Assembly (NCBI GenBank): GCA_012839395.1
Contig: DUNJ01000051.1
Location: 1 to 15,213, forward strand
Length of the DNA: 15,213 nt
Direction of reading: 5' to 3'
DNA from: Tepidimicrobium sp.
Lineage (GTDB): Bacteria > Bacillota > Clostridia > Tissierellales > Tepidimicrobiaceae
In this document: positions 1-7,120 of the stretch, in pieces
Numbering within the stretch: the stretch's first letter is position 1
How the letters are laid out: each line of letters begins with the position of its first letter
Program-made: the position numbers and the translations under genes
Notes under the pieces: generated by a model
Told to the model about the DNA's origin: nothing
Seen by the model: only the letters and a program-made list of their open reading frames with translations
The model's database searches: none

Positions 1-1
1 T

Positions 2-466
2 AAGTATGTACTCGATCGTTCTGATAAGTATAGCAATATAATATTCATATCCATACACAACAATTCCACAGGTGCTACTTCTCAAACCAGCGCTTCAGGA
101 ATCAGGGTATACTATCGTCCAACTATGAAGGTAAAGGATGAGAGTGGAAAGTCGGTAGTATACTATGATGGATACAACGATGACGGAAGGAAGTTATTTG
201 CCCAGATATTAAATGAGGAGATGCAGAAGAAGAGCGTATTCTCCAAAAAGACCAACAAGCTATATAACGATAGTGATCTAGCAGTACTCCGTGAACAAAA
301 CGTTGTATCAGCATTAGTAGAAGTAGGGTTTATAAACAATCCAAACGATCTAGCACTATTGAGGAGGCAGCAGACTAGGGAAGATATAGCTGCCGGAATG
401 TTTGAGGGAATAAGAAAATACTTTGCCCAAATAAAAAATAAAGTTGAAAATCTCCTAGGTGCCTAG
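2..466 (+). CDS. N-acetylmuramoyl-L-alanine amidase, C-terminal part (partial, 5' end outside window)
   Basis: This is the C-terminal 154 residues of a zinc-dependent Amidase_3 family enzyme, which cuts the amide bond between N-acetylmuramic acid and L-alanine in peptidoglycan outside the membrane. The frame is open from the left edge, so an ATG at 125 is internal rather than the start. FISIHNNS (His codon at 56-58) matches the family FISIHxN block that supplies a zinc ligand. LVEVGFINNPNDLALL (Glu codon at 320-322) matches the block with the catalytic glutamate. The end, with EGIRKYF, is typical of the domain finish. The stop codon lies inside a terminator stem. Any N-terminal signal peptide, wall-binding repeats or SH3 domains would be outside the window, so whether it acts in division, sporulation or lysis cannot be told. 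The family call is firm. Confidence 0.9.
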   Translation, partial: KYVLDRSDKYSNIIFISIHNNSTGATSQTSASGIRVYYRPTMKVKDESGKSVVYYDGYNDDGRKLFAQILNEEMQKKSVFSKKTNKLYNDSDLAVLREQNVVSALVEVGFINNPNDLALLRRQQTREDIAAGMFEGIRKYFAQIKNKVENLLGA

Positions 467-480
467 GAGGTTTTTAACTT
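441..480 (+). terminator. Intrinsic terminator containing the amidase stop codon, probably bidirectional
   Basis: CTCCTAGG (452-459) and CCTAGGAG (462-469) are perfect inverted copies. The pairing extends outward through A and T tracts to AAGTT/AACTT, with two G-T wobbles, giving about 19 paired positions. TTTTT follows the GC core on the + strand and AAAA precedes it, so it could also stop transcripts on the opposite strand. The amidase TAG at 464-466 sits in the descending arm. Confidence 0.85.
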
Positions 481-512
481 TATCCTCATAATCCATTGGT
501 AAAAAGTAATGG

Positions 513-541
513 TTGATAAAAGTTGAAACATTATCTATAAT
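513..541 (+). promoter_or_regulatory. Sigma-A type promoter for tRNA-Leu
   Basis: TTGATA (513-518) and a perfect TATAAT (536-541) are separated by 17 bp, the ideal spacing. A start near 548 would place the mature tRNA end about 15 nt downstream, leaving a short 5' leader for RNase P. It lies just after the amidase terminator, so the tRNA appears to be its own transcription unit. Confidence 0.75.
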
Positions 542-562
542 GTATATGTACAATAGGATTAG

Positions 563-650
563 GCGGGAATGGTGGAATTTGGTAGACACGATAGCTTGAG
601 GGGCTATTGGTGGAAACACCGTGGGGGTTCGAATCCCTTTTCCCGCACCA
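563..650 (+). tRNA. tRNA-Leu (anticodon GAG), CCA encoded
   Basis: This is a complete class II tRNA. The acceptor arms GCGGGAA (563-569) and TTCCCGC (640-646) pair fully, followed by discriminator A and an encoded CCA (648-650). The anticodon stem is ATAGC/GCTAT around loop TTGAGGG, giving anticodon GAG (598-600) followed by G. The long variable arm GGTG-GAAA-CACC (609-620) is the hallmark of leucine and serine tRNAs. The T loop is TTCGAAT (628-634), with a stem closed by two G-T pairs. GAG reads CUC and CUU, which appear uncommon among leucine codons in the neighbouring genes, where CTA, TTG and TTA dominate. Confidence 0.97.
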
Positions 651-681
651 AAATCATATACTGCAAGTATATGATTTTTTT
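651..681 (+). terminator. Intrinsic terminator of the tRNA-Leu unit
   Basis: A 12-bp perfect hairpin, AAATCATATACT (651-662), loop GCA, AGTATATGATTT (666-677), starts directly after the CCA and runs into a T tract ending at 681. The stem is AT-rich but long, and its position right after a tRNA supports the call. Confidence 0.85.
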
Positions 682-747
682 GTATAAACGTGGAAGCACA
701 TGGTAGGGCATATTGGGCTTTTGGCATTTTTATAAGGTGGTATGATC

Positions 748-1794
748 ATGGATAGGTCTATAATTCATGTGGATATGGATGCCTTCTATGCTGCTGTGGA
801 GCAAAGGGATGATCCAAGCCTAGTGGGCAAGCCTATAATAATTGGAGGGTTATCCGATAGGGGCGTTGTATGCACCGCATCTTATGAGGCTAGAAAATAC
901 GGCATACATTCGGCTATGTCTGCAAGGGTAGCAAAAAGGCTATGTCCTAATGGAATATACCTTCCAACTAATATGGAAAAGTATAAAAGGGTATCCAAGG
1001 AGGTGCATAGCATCCTTCAAAGGTACTCCAATACAATAGAACCGGTTTCCATAGATGAGGCGTTTTTGGATACCACTGGAAGTGACCCCATTTCCATAGC
1101 TAACAGAATCAAGGAGGATATACGAAGGGAACTTCGTCTAACGGCTTCCGTGGGCGTATCCATCAATAAATTTTTGGCCAAGCTTGCCTCGGATATGGAA
1201 AAACCCGATGGGCTGACCATAATAAGAGGGGAAGAGGCTGTAGAACTATTGAAACCATTGCCTGTAACAAAACTATGGGGCGTGGGACCAAGGATGGAGA
1301 GGGAGCTAAACAAGCTAGGAATCTACTATATAGGTGATATACAGGAATATGATAGAGAGGTGCTCATATCCATATTTGGAAAGAGAGGTAAGGAGATATA
1401 CGATTTTTCCTATGGGATAGATCATAGGCCTGTTGAAGATCATATACTAAATCAATCCATAGGGGAGGAGGAGACCTTTCGGGAAGATATAGGGGATATG
1501 GATTTTTTGATAGATAGGCTGGAAAACTATGCATTCAACCTATCCAATAAATTAAAATCCAAAGCTTACCTAATCAAAACCATTACCGTAAAGGTAAAAT
1601 ATAAGGATTTTTCCGTGGAAACCAGAAGCCTCACCCTTACAATGGCAACCAATAGCTATGAGGATATATTTAAAACGGGCAAACATATACTCACCACCAG
1701 GTTTGAGTTTCACGATAAAATACGGCTCTTAGGACTTACCGTATCCAATTTAATATACCCGGAAGACCCCATACAATTGAGTTTAGATATATAA
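748..1794 (+). CDS. dinB: DNA polymerase IV (Y-family, error-prone)
   Basis: This is a translesion DNA polymerase that extends past damaged bases in the cytoplasm. From an ATG at 742 the protein would be 350 residues. I prefer the ATG at 748 (348 residues), because AAGGTGG (734-740) is then 7 nt away rather than 1. Numbering from 742, HVDMDAFYAAVE (9-20) holds metal ligand Asp11 and the steric-gate aromatic Tyr16. SIDEAFLD (103-110) holds Asp105 and Glu106. SVGVSINKFLAKLASDMEKP (136-155) completes the palm, and GVGPR (180-184) is the thumb helix-hairpin-helix. The little-finger domain follows. The C-terminal QLSLDI (345-350) resembles the QLxLxL sliding-clamp binding motif. Length is normal for the family. 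It stands alone, with a tRNA terminator before it and the rnf promoter after. No LexA-type box was recognised. Confidence 0.95.
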   Translation: MDRSIIHVDMDAFYAAVEQRDDPSLVGKPIIIGGLSDRGVVCTASYEARKYGIHSAMSARVAKRLCPNGIYLPTNMEKYKRVSKEVHSILQRYSNTIEPVSIDEAFLDTTGSDPISIANRIKEDIRRELRLTASVGVSINKFLAKLASDMEKPDGLTIIRGEEAVELLKPLPVTKLWGVGPRMERELNKLGIYYIGDIQEYDREVLISIFGKRGKEIYDFSYGIDHRPVEDHILNQSIGEEETFREDIGDMDFLIDRLENYAFNLSNKLKSKAYLIKTITVKVKYKDFSVETRSLTLTMATNSYEDIFKTGKHILTTRFEFHDKIRLLGLTVSNLIYPEDPIQLSLDI

Positions 1795-1966
1795 ATCAGC
1801 TATAAAATCCATTTCTGTTGGTAATTTAACGACATTTTGGGTATGAGAGAATATATAGGAAAAATTTCAATATTATTTTAGCAAACATTTTCCTTACAAA
1901 ATTAGTATTTTACAACAAAATTCACCCATTCATTCACTCCTGTAGGAGGGTGTTAAAAATATCTCA

Positions 1967-1983
1967 ATACGCCTATAGGGTAT
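1967..1983. repeat. Bulged palindrome overlapping the rnf -35 region
   Basis: The sequence reads ATAC-G-CC-TATA-GGG-TAT. Removing the single G at 1971 leaves the perfect 16-bp palindrome ATACCCTATAGGGTAT. Its right end overlaps the proposed -35 hexamer of the rnf promoter, which is the usual place for a repressor site. No known regulator motif was recognised, and AT-rich palindromes arise by chance. Confidence 0.35.
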
Positions 1984-2009
1984 ACACGAAGCCAAAAAAA
2001 TGTTATAAT
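1981..2009 (+). promoter_or_regulatory. Promoter of the rnf operon (extended -10)
   Basis: A perfect TATAAT (2004-2009) is preceded by TG one base upstream (2001-2002), an extended -10. TATACA (1981-1986) lies 17 bp upstream as a 4/6 match to the -35 consensus. The predicted start near 2016 gives a leader of about 90 nt before rnfC. Other TATAAT-like strings exist in this AT-rich gap, but none with comparable context. Confidence 0.6.
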
Positions 2010-2030
2010 TGAATGCGGTAATAAACTTTA

Positions 2031-2064
2031 AAAAATTTTATAAAATATTTTATAATTTTTTTTT
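2031..2064 (+). promoter_or_regulatory. AT-only hairpin followed by T9 in the rnf leader
   Basis: TTATAAAATATTTTATAA (2038-2055) is a perfect 18-nt palindrome. AAAAA (2031-2035) can extend the pairing with TTTTT (2056-2060) if TT at 2036-2037 bulges. Nine Ts (2056-2064) follow. It lies between the proposed start site and the rnfC ribosome binding site. The layout is that of an intrinsic terminator or attenuator, but with no GC pair the RNA stem would be weak. It may instead be DNA curvature or chance. Confidence 0.35.
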
Positions 2065-2106
2065 ATTAGCATAGCAATTATATTATAAAAAAAGAGGTGT
2101 AAAAGG

Positions 2107-3441
2107 ATGAAGTTAAGAGATCTCACTTTCAAGGGTGGGGTAGCGGTATCAGACAACAAGGGTTTAACCAACCACCTATCAATAGAATCGGCTGAAGAAC
2201 CATCTATAGTAATGATTCCGCTCCACCAACATACTGGGGCACCTTGTGAGCCAGTGGTAAAGGCAGGAGATGAGGTTAAGGTTGGCCAGGTAATTGGACA
2301 ATCTCAGGCCTTTGTATCGGCACCGGTGCACTCATCTGTATCGGGCACGGTTAAGGAGATCGCTTCTATGGCAATTCCTACCGGTCCTACCGTGGATTGT
2401 GTCGTAATAGAATCGGATGGGAAAAACACCATGGACAAATCCATAAGGCCAAATGGAAAGCTAGAGGACTTATCTCCAGAAGAACTGATTCAAATAATCA
2501 AGGAAGCAGGTATAACGGGGATGGGAGGAGCAGGTTTTCCAGCTCATGTTAAGTTCTCGCCGCCTGCTGAAAAGAAGATAGATACCATATTGATTGATGG
2601 GGCAGAATGTGAGCCCTACCTAACGGCAGATCATAGGCTGATGGTAGAAGAGCCTGAAAAGATAATATATGGGCTAAAGGTTATTATGAAAGCGGTTGGA
2701 GTAGATAGGGGGATAATTGGAATAGAGACCAATAAACCCGATGCCATTAAAGCTTTAAAAGAAGCTAGCAAGGATGAAGAGAATATATCCATAGCCACTC
2801 TAAAGGTAAAATATCCTCAGGGGGATGAGAAGAGATTGATAGATGCCATATTGGGCCGTCAGGTTCCATCCGGCGGATTGCCCATGGATGTAGGGGCAGT
2901 TGTGAGCAATATTTCAACTACCAGGGCTATTGCAGAAGCGGTAATGGAGGGAAAGCCTCTATATGAAAGGGTAGTCACCGTTACAGGGCGAGGTATTAAG
3001 AACCCTAAAAATTTAGTTGTTAAGATAGGAACCCCATTTAAAGATGTTATTCAACAATGTGGCGGGTTCAACGAAGGCGCGCCTGGCAAGATAGTTATGG
3101 GTGGCCCCATGATGGGAATAAGTCAATATAGCATAGATGTACCGGTAATAAAAGGGACTGGGGGAATCTTGGTAATGACTGAAGAGGAAGCAAAACCAGA
3201 ACCCATGCATCCTTGCATCAGATGTGGAAAATGTATTGAAGTGTGTCCAGTACATCTACAGCCCTTATACTTAAGCAGTTACTCCCTAAAAGGGGATTTT
3301 GACAGGGCAGAAGCTCTACATGCATTGGATTGTGTAGAATGTGGCGCCTGCTCATTCCAATGTCCATCTAAAAGGCCATTGGTAGAATCCATCAGGTTAG
3401 CAAAGCGGGAGATAATTGCCAATAGAAAGAAAACAAATTAG
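2107..3441 (+). CDS. rnfC: Rnf complex subunit RnfC (NADH-side, 2x[4Fe-4S])
   Basis: RnfC is the peripheral cytoplasmic subunit of the ion-pumping ferredoxin:NAD+ oxidoreductase, where NAD(H) meets the complex. The protein has 444 residues, in the range usual for clostridial RnfC. An N-terminal barrel (about 1-120) includes SAPVHSSVSGTV. The Rossmann-like core has GMGGAGFP (138-145) and DGAECEPYLTADHR (164-177), the nucleotide and FMN-binding region shared with NuoF. The C-terminal ferredoxin domain carries C370-C373-C376-C380 and C409-C412-C415-C419, which hold two [4Fe-4S] clusters. The ATG has AGAGGTG 7 nt upstream. It is first in the rnfCDGEAB operon, the order typical of Clostridia, where rnfC leads. 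rnfD follows after 15 bp. No key residue is missing. Confidence 0.96.
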   Translation: MKLRDLTFKGGVAVSDNKGLTNHLSIESAEEPSIVMIPLHQHTGAPCEPVVKAGDEVKVGQVIGQSQAFVSAPVHSSVSGTVKEIASMAIPTGPTVDCVVIESDGKNTMDKSIRPNGKLEDLSPEELIQIIKEAGITGMGGAGFPAHVKFSPPAEKKIDTILIDGAECEPYLTADHRLMVEEPEKIIYGLKVIMKAVGVDRGIIGIETNKPDAIKALKEASKDEENISIATLKVKYPQGDEKRLIDAILGRQVPSGGLPMDVGAVVSNISTTRAIAEAVMEGKPLYERVVTVTGRGIKNPKNLVVKIGTPFKDVIQQCGGFNEGAPGKIVMGGPMMGISQYSIDVPVIKGTGGILVMTEEEAKPEPMHPCIRCGKCIEVCPVHLQPLYLSSYSLKGDFDRAEALHALDCVECGACSFQCPSKRPLVESIRLAKREIIANRKKTN

Positions 3442-3456
3442 TTAGGAGGATATGAA

Positions 3457-4494
3457 ATGGATAGTAAAGTAGCGAGCGCTCCTAAGGCAAAGGAAGTCGC
3501 TTTAGAAAATATGTTATTAGTTTCCTCATCTCCTCATATTAGATCCAATGAATCTGTACAGAGGATAATGTTAGATGTAATAATTGCACTAGTACCGGCT
3601 ATTATAGGCAGCGTATACTTTTTCGGTATAAATGCGTTGAAGCTGATATTGATATCCATAGCTTCATCCATGTTCTTTGAGGCTATAATCCAAAAAGCAT
3701 TTAAAAAACCTGTAACCATAGACGATTTCTCGGCTATTATAACCGGTATTTTAATTGCATTCAATCTACCGGCTAGCGCGCCCTGGTGGTTACCTATAAT
3801 GGGTTCGGCCTTTGCCATCATAGTGGTGAAGCAGTTCTTTGGTGGATTAGGCTCTAACTTTATGAACCCAGCATTGGCTGCAAGGGCGATGCTATTGACT
3901 TCTTGGCCAGCTCATATGTCAACCTTTACAGGAACTAGGCCCGATGTAGTTTCGGCGGCCACTCCATTGGCCATAATGAAATTTGGAATGTCTGCAGATG
4001 GCACTGCCTCTGCAACTGTAGAGTCTGCAACATCTGCAACTCAGGCAGCAGGAGCAGAACTTCCCACCCTGTGGAACCTGTTTATAGGAAACAATCCTGG
4101 GGCTATAGGGGAGACCTCTATATTGCTATTATTGATAGGTGCAGCCTATTTGATAATCAGGCAGGTAATAGATTGGAAGATTCCAGTGGCCTATATAGGC
4201 TCAACCTTTGTGATGTTGATGATACTTGGGGTGGAAAGCCAATTCCTACCCTATCATATAATGAGCGGTGGATTGATCCTTGGAGCCTTCTACATGGCTA
4301 CCGACTATGCAACTTCACCGGTAACCTCAAAGGGCAGGATCATATTTGGAATAGGGGCGGGGATACTTACTGCCATCATAAGGGTAAATGGCGGGTATCC
4401 AGAAGGCGTATCCTACTCCATATTGTTGATGAATATCACTGTACCATTGATCGAGAAGTTTACAGCTCCTAAGGTATTTGGGGAGGTGAAGTAG
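3457..4494 (+). CDS. rnfD: Rnf complex membrane subunit RnfD (covalent FMN)
   Basis: RnfD is an integral membrane subunit, homologous to NqrB, that carries electrons through a covalently bound FMN and is thought to form part of the ion path. The 345-residue protein begins with the typical LLVSSSPHIRS segment, then multiple hydrophobic helices. NFMNPALAARAML (134-146) and TDYATSPVTSKGR (282-294) are RnfD/NqrB family blocks. The flavin-attachment block reads DVVSAATPLA (163-172), making Thr169 the likely FMN-linked residue. The usual SGAT is SAAT here. A low-complexity Ala/Ser/Thr stretch (180-200) lies on the loop after it. TAGGAGG lies 7 nt before the ATG. The stop codon abuts the rnfG start directly, suggesting coupled translation. 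Attachment of FMN needs an ApbE-type flavin transferase, which is not in this window. Confidence 0.95.
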   Translation: MDSKVASAPKAKEVALENMLLVSSSPHIRSNESVQRIMLDVIIALVPAIIGSVYFFGINALKLILISIASSMFFEAIIQKAFKKPVTIDDFSAIITGILIAFNLPASAPWWLPIMGSAFAIIVVKQFFGGLGSNFMNPALAARAMLLTSWPAHMSTFTGTRPDVVSAATPLAIMKFGMSADGTASATVESATSATQAAGAELPTLWNLFIGNNPGAIGETSILLLLIGAAYLIIRQVIDWKIPVAYIGSTFVMLMILGVESQFLPYHIMSGGLILGAFYMATDYATSPVTSKGRIIFGIGAGILTAIIRVNGGYPEGVSYSILLMNITVPLIEKFTAPKVFGEVK

Positions 4495-5070
4495 ATGAAC
4501 GAAACCGTTAAACTAGGCTTAATACTATTTTTAATAACAGCCATTTCCGCTGGTATACTGGCCATATCCAACGAAGCAACCTCTATTAGGATAGCAGAGG
4601 CTGAAAGACTTGCAGATCAGGCTGCTAAGCAGGAAACTCTGCCAAATGGCAAGACCTTCGAGGAGATGGATGAGAAACTAGAGGAAGCCATAATAAGGGA
4701 TAACCCCAATATTACAGAGATATATGAAGGCTATGATGGCGATGAATTGGTAGGTTACACCTTCAAGATGAATGTAAATGGATATGGTGGAGATATAGAG
4801 TTTATGGCAGGCATATCTACTGAAGGGAAGATAATGGGCATAAAGGTATTGAACCATGCAGAAACCCCAGGTTTAGGGGCCAACTCTACCAAACCTTACT
4901 TCACCGAATCCTTTAGGAATAAACCTGTAGATCAGGAAGTAGTTGCAGAAAGGGAACCGGCTGGGGAAAATGAAGTTCAAGCCATAACCAGCGCAACTAT
5001 GACTACAGATGCCATAGTTGAAGGCGTGAATACAGCGCGGGAAGTATATAATTCAACATTACTTCAATAG
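4495..5070 (+). CDS. rnfG: Rnf complex subunit RnfG (extracytoplasmic, covalent FMN)
   Basis: RnfG is anchored by one N-terminal helix (about 5-23) and carries its FMN-binding domain on the outer face of the membrane. The length, 191 residues, is normal. Family features include GYTFKMNVNGYGGDIEFM (87-104) and HAETPGLGA (121-129). The flavinylation block is ITSATMTT (164-171). By analogy with the ApbE target pattern DgxTSAT or SGATxT, Thr168 is the likely FMN-linked residue. The aspartate usual three residues before the motif is Gln162 here. The ATG follows the rnfD stop with no gap. Its ribosome binding site, GGGGAGGTG, lies in the end of rnfD, so expression is probably coupled to rnfD. Assignment is secure from sequence and position. 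Confidence 0.95.
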   Translation: MNETVKLGLILFLITAISAGILAISNEATSIRIAEAERLADQAAKQETLPNGKTFEEMDEKLEEAIIRDNPNITEIYEGYDGDELVGYTFKMNVNGYGGDIEFMAGISTEGKIMGIKVLNHAETPGLGANSTKPYFTESFRNKPVDQEVVAEREPAGENEVQAITSATMTTDAIVEGVNTAREVYNSTLLQ

Positions 5071-5094
5071 CTTAATTAGCGGAGGTGGGAAGGT

Positions 5095-5700
5095 TTGAGA
5101 TTATCTAAAGTTTTTTATGATGGATTGATAAAGGAAAACCCCATATTTGTTCAATTGATAGGTATGTGTTCGGTTTTAGCTGTAACCACTTCTGTCGTAA
5201 ATGGGCTGGGTATGGGGCTAGCTGTGACAGGGGTATTGGTGGGATCCAACGTGGTAATATCGCTATTTAGAAAGGTAATTCCGGATAAGATACGTATACC
5301 AGCCTTCATAGTGGTCATTGCGACCTTCGTTACCATAATAGAGATGTTTATGAAGGCCTATACTAGGGATCTGTATAATGCCCTAGGCATATTCATCCCC
5401 TTAATAGTAGTAAACTGTATAATACTTGCAAGGGCAGAAGCATTTGCCTCCCAAAATGGAGTGGTAGCTTCAGCGGTGGATGGCCTTGGGATGGGTCTTG
5501 GATATACTGTAGCGCTATTGATATTAGGAGCTCTAAGGGAAGTATTAGGCGCTGGCACTTTGTTCGATATACAATTATTTGGCCCCTCCTTTGAGCCGGC
5601 ATTGATATTCATAATGCCTCCAGGCGCATTTATCCTACTTGGAATACTGATAGGGGTCTTTAACCATATACTAAAAAAGAAATCCAAAGCGGACGCTTAG
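5095..5700 (+). CDS. rnfE: Rnf complex membrane subunit RnfE (TTG start)
   Basis: RnfE is a hydrophobic subunit with about six membrane helices, homologous to NqrD. With RnfA it forms an inverted pair that holds a [2Fe-2S] cluster in the middle of the membrane. The family cysteines are Cys25 in QLIGMCSVLAVT and Cys108 in PLIVVNCIILARAEAF, both present. The length of 201 residues is normal. The start is TTG at 5095, supported by GGAGGTGG at 5081-5088 and by the N-terminus FVQLIGMC, which aligns with E. coli RsxE VQLLGLC. No ATG or GTG fits upstream. The C-terminus is lysine-rich (KKKSK), consistent with a cytoplasmic end. It sits 24 bp after rnfG and 18 bp before rnfA. Confidence 0.94.
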   Translation: MRLSKVFYDGLIKENPIFVQLIGMCSVLAVTTSVVNGLGMGLAVTGVLVGSNVVISLFRKVIPDKIRIPAFIVVIATFVTIIEMFMKAYTRDLYNALGIFIPLIVVNCIILARAEAFASQNGVVASAVDGLGMGLGYTVALLILGALREVLGAGTLFDIQLFGPSFEPALIFIMPPGAFILLGILIGVFNHILKKKSKADA

Positions 5701-5718
5701 CAAAGGGGGTAAGTTGAA

Positions 5719-6291
5719 GTGGATATTTTCACCATATTGATTAGCACCATGTTTGTAAACAACTTTGTACTAGCCCGTTTCCTAGGCATATGTCCCTTCC
5801 TAGGGGTATCCAACAAGATTGAAACGGCGACGGGGATGAGCATTGCAGTAACCTTTGTAGTTACTCTATCGTCCGTAATAACCTATATAATCCAGGTAGC
5901 TATACTGGATACATTGGGACTTGAGTTCCTACAAACGATAGTATTTATATTGGTAATAGCAGCATTGGTGCAGTTTGTTGAGATGGTAATGAAAAAAACC
6001 AGTCCAACCCTATATGAGGCATTGGGAGTATACCTTCCATTGATCACTACAAATTGTGTAGTCCTTGGGGTTGCCATTTTAAACATACAGGAAGGATACA
6101 ATCTTATAGAAACAATATTCAACTCTGTTGGGGCTTCCATCGGATTTGGAATAGCCTTAATACTTATATCTGGGCTTAGAGAACAATTTGAAATATTGGA
6201 TATACCAGAGGCCTTGGAAGGCTTCCCCATCACTTTAATAACAGCAGGTCTTATGTCCATAGCTTTCTTAGGATTTAGCGGACTTGTATAG
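5719..6291 (+). CDS. rnfA: Rnf complex membrane subunit RnfA (GTG start)
   Basis: RnfA is the six-helix partner of RnfE and homologue of NqrE. Its two conserved cysteines, Cys25 in RFLGICPFLGVSNK and Cys113 in LITTNCVVLGVAI, are the expected ligands for the shared intramembrane [2Fe-2S] cluster. The length of 190 residues is typical. The start is GTG at 5719, with AAAGGGGGT (5702-5710) 8 nt upstream. The nearby TTG at 5714 is out of frame. Of 27 isoleucine codons, 18 are ATA, 5 ATT and 4 ATC, showing the strong ATA preference of this genome. rnfB follows after 13 bp. Confidence 0.95.
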   Translation: MDIFTILISTMFVNNFVLARFLGICPFLGVSNKIETATGMSIAVTFVVTLSSVITYIIQVAILDTLGLEFLQTIVFILVIAALVQFVEMVMKKTSPTLYEALGVYLPLITTNCVVLGVAILNIQEGYNLIETIFNSVGASIGFGIALILISGLREQFEILDIPEALEGFPITLITAGLMSIAFLGFSGLV

Positions 6292-6304
6292 GAGGGAATA
6301 ATAT

Positions 6305-7120
6305 ATGAGCGTAATACTAGAACCGGTAGGTGTATTAGGAGGTTTAGGACTTTTATTTGGAATAGGGCTTTCGATGGCATCCCAAATATTTCATGTGGAA
6401 TCGGATCCAAAGATCGATGAGGTTAGAGCAGCACTACCTGGTGTCAATTGTGGGGCCTGCGGCTATCCAGGTTGTGAAGGGCTGGCCGTTGGAATAGTAG
6501 AAGGAGATGCTCCTGTAACCGCTTGCAGCGTAGGTGGATCTTTGGTAGCGGAAAAGATAGCCAATATAATGGGAGTCGACGCTGGGGAAGTTGAAAGGGA
6601 AGTTGCCGTAGTCCTATGCCAGGGGGATTGTGAACATGCCCAGGATAGATATATATACCATGGTATCGAAGATTGTAGGGCTGAGAATATGTTGGCAGGG
6701 GGCAGCAAGGCATGCACCTATGGATGTTTAGGGTGTGGAACCTGCCAAGATGTCTGTGAATTCGATGCAATCGATATGGTAGATGGAGTTGCCGTAATAG
6801 ATAGGGAAAAGTGCACAGCTTGTGAACTTTGCATAGCCGTCTGTCCAAAGGGCTTGATAGAGATGGTGCCCTATGAACAGGATGTAATAGTCAAGTGCAA
6901 AAGCGAAGAGGCTGGTAGATTTGTAAGGCGTAAGTGCACCGTAGGTTGTATAGGCTGTAGAATCTGTGTAAAAAATTGCCCAGAGGATGCATTTATATTC
7001 GAAAACCTATTGGCAAGAATTGACTATGATAAATGTACCAATTGCGGTATCTGTGTGGAGAAATGTCCTACAAACTCCATATGGTCCGGCTTAGAGAAAA
7101 TAGAGGAAATAGCACAATAG
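6305..7120 (+). CDS. rnfB: Rnf complex subunit RnfB (multi-cluster ferredoxin oxidase subunit)
   Basis: RnfB accepts electrons from reduced ferredoxin on the cytoplasmic side and passes them into the complex. One N-terminal helix (about 5-24) anchors it. The PF04060-type domain GVNCGACGYPGC has C49, C52, C57 and C74 for one [4Fe-4S] cluster. Four further CxxCxxCxxxC sets follow: C141/144/147/151, C170/173/176/180, C215/218/221/225 and C244/247/250/254. Additional cysteines (C105, C109, C124, C137, C198, C211) leave room for another cluster. The length of 271 residues is longer than E. coli RsxB and matches the cluster-rich clostridial form. The ribosome binding site GGAGGG is 8 nt before the ATG and overlaps the rnfA stop. 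It is the last gene of the operon, followed at once by a terminator. Confidence 0.96.
   Translation: MSVILEPVGVLGGLGLLFGIGLSMASQIFHVESDPKIDEVRAALPGVNCGACGYPGCEGLAVGIVEGDAPVTACSVGGSLVAEKIANIMGVDAGEVEREVAVVLCQGDCEHAQDRYIYHGIEDCRAENMLAGGSKACTYGCLGCGTCQDVCEFDAIDMVDGVAVIDREKCTACELCIAVCPKGLIEMVPYEQDVIVKCKSEEAGRFVRRKCTVGCIGCRICVKNCPEDAFIFENLLARIDYDKCTNCGICVEKCPTNSIWSGLEKIEEIAQ

Larger units (their letters stand above)
1795..2106 (+). other. Non-coding gap between dinB and rnfC (regulatory region)
   Basis: This 312-bp AT-rich stretch contains no convincing gene. It holds, in order: a weak hairpin CTCC-TGTA-GGAG at 1937-1948 without a T tract (no good terminator for dinB is visible), a bulged palindrome at 1967-1983, the best rnf promoter at 1981-2009, an AT-only hairpin followed by nine Ts at 2031-2064, and the rnfC ribosome binding site AGAGGTG at 2093-2099. 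A short frame starting at GTG 1950 has its AGGAGG directly abutting the start, so it is not likely to be translated. Confidence 0.7.

Noticed and set aside
455..727. Reverse-strand open frame of 90 codons across the tRNA region
   Set aside because: It overlaps the tRNA-Leu and two terminators. Its sequence resembles the well-known spurious translation of the antisense of a tRNA (GIRTPT type).
1815..1833. Possible Rex-type operator (GTTGGTAATTTAACGAC) upstream of rnfC
   Set aside because: Only one half resembles TTAAC and the other half has mismatches. It lies about 170 bp upstream of the proposed promoter, too far for simple repression.
1935..1956. Hairpin CTCC-TGTA-GGAG as a dinB terminator
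   Set aside because: The stem is short and the following bases are A-rich rather than T-rich.
1950..2013. Short open frame from GTG after AGGAGG in the dinB-rnfC gap
   Set aside because: The ribosome binding site abuts the GTG with no spacing, the frame is only 21 codons, and it runs through the promoter.
4071..4472. Second forward open frame of 133 codons within rnfD
   Set aside because: It is in another frame of rnfD, with composition unlike a real protein and no ribosome binding site. The rnfD frame is clearly the coding one.
5883..6410. Reverse-strand open frame of 175 codons opposite rnfA and rnfB
   Set aside because: It is a shadow of rnfA. The forward frame carries all RnfA motifs and the operon order.
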